From Periplaneta americana (taxonomy: Eukaryota; Arthropoda; Insecta; Blattodea; Blattidae): a stretch of 64,000 nucleotides of DNA. Of this stretch, positions 63,231 to 64,000 are shown piece by piece; within the stretch, counting starts at the first letter, position 1; each line of letters begins with the position of its first letter. A program made the translations under genes and the position numbers. The stretch spans positions 193,975,543 through 194,039,542 of the forward strand of contig NC_091119.1 in the NCBI RefSeq assembly GCF_040183065.1, in the 5' to 3' direction. The notes below the pieces were generated by a model. It had not been told where the DNA came from. It searched no databases and saw only the letters and a program-made list of their open reading frames with translations.

Positions 63231-63519
63231 GTAATATTATACCCTTCTAATTTACGGGGGATGATCTGCGAAATTTCTATTTTGTAAAATTTTTAAGAGA
63301 GACTTTATATTTTGTACACTTCATCCCTTTGCTATAAGTGTTCTTGCATATAAATTTAATCATGACCTGATGAATGGCTTTTAAGTTATTCAAATTTAAG
63401 GAAAAATCTATCTCCTCTTAAAAAAATTAAGTTCATGCGTGACTCTTACTTATTCCTTTGCTGTGGTCGTGCCAAAGAATCAGTCCCATTCCGAGGCGTA
63501 TTGTATGGTTTCGTAACAA

Positions 63520-63720
63520 GCTGCTTTTTTTTTTTTTTACGGTGATGGGTTGTTAGCCTTTCGCCCAACCCCCAAGCTGGACCACCCCTTATCTGCTGTC
63601 CACGACTGCTTATTCAATATGTTCGCAGCTACCCTCCATATCTGGAAATAAGAGATTGCTTATTCATTTTCCACAGGAAAACGAAAATGCGATTTTTGAC
63701 CAAAATTTCATCTATCTCCC
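63520..63720 (+). repeat. Dispersed repeat fragment after exon 24
   Basis: T run, then acggtgatgggttgttagcc, cccaacccccaagctggacc, ttcgcagctaccctccat and aataagagattgcttattca. The last part recurs at 35683-35772, so it is repetitive; family unknown to me. Confidence 0.55.
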
Positions 63721-64000
63721 CTTAACTTACTCATTCTGTACCTGATTGGCAGCTATGTTTATTTTCTTAAAATACCTACAGTATATTTCTTCTAGAATTA
63801 ATCAAATGCGTATCTTCATATTATTAAATCAATTTTTTTACGATTTCATAGTAATTATTTTCTTGACTGGAAAAGCTCCATTATACGGGATATTATTGTG
63901 GTGTGTAGCAGGGTATATTCGTATTTGTAAACCAATGTCCTTCAGTGCAACTATCCTAATGCTCTGTGTGCATTTTTGTGATATTAGCCGAAATAATAAT
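63721..64000. other. Intron 24 start, nothing recognised
   Basis: AT-rich. I searched for the P-loop exon expected next and did not find it before the window ends. Confidence 0.5.

Noticed and set aside
1..64000. CRISPR arrays, operons or prokaryotic features
   Set aside because: The window is intron-rich eukaryotic DNA; the regular repeats are microsatellites or transposons.

Overview
This is animal nuclear DNA, most likely from an insect. It is AT-rich, with spliceosomal GT/AG introns and dense fossil transposons: tRNA-derived SINEs, several LINE clades, Penelope-like elements, hAT, Harbinger, mariner and P-like relics. The size of the introns and the repeat mix fit a large polyneopteran genome such as a cockroach or termite. 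That placement is inference; no repeat was matched to a database. The window holds one host gene on the + strand: 24 consecutive internal exons (3290-63230) of an axonemal dynein heavy chain, best matched by remembered family sequence to DNAH10, a heavy chain of inner dynein arm f/I1. The joined exons carry 4,712 coding bases, about 1,570 codons, in one open frame with every junction phase compatible. The N-terminal exons lie upstream of the window. The last exon stops just before the AAA1 P-loop, so the window covers most of the tail (DHC_N1), the linker (DHC_N2) and the first strands of AAA1. The product should be a ciliary or flagellar motor subunit, in insects used mainly in sperm flagella and chordotonal cilia. 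Layout: 1-3289 is upstream intron with a 1.07-kb DNA-transposon copy. From 3290 to 19127 are exons 1-6, separated by LINE copies, a near-perfect palindromic MITE, a P-like element, a GTCAC-motif element and a hAT copy that splits a SINE. From 19128 to 26631 are exons 7-9, with a four-level nest (foldback, Harbinger, inner MITE, next to a TA-flanked element) and a Penelope-like insertion whose target-site duplication includes the exon-8 splice donor. From 26632 to 39120 are exons 10-14 with SINEs, hairpin repeats and a transposon-associated reading frame split by a SINE. From 39121 to 49706 are exons 15-18 with a LINE that keeps an RNase H domain. From 49707 to 64000 are exons 19-24 with a head-to-head Penelope-like palindrome and mariner relics. 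Intron lengths run from 78 bp to about 5.5 kb, and much of the excess is identifiable insertion. I found no new host system. The points most worth checking are a GC-AG intron, several uncatalogued inverted-repeat families with precise ends, and insertions at or very near splice sites.
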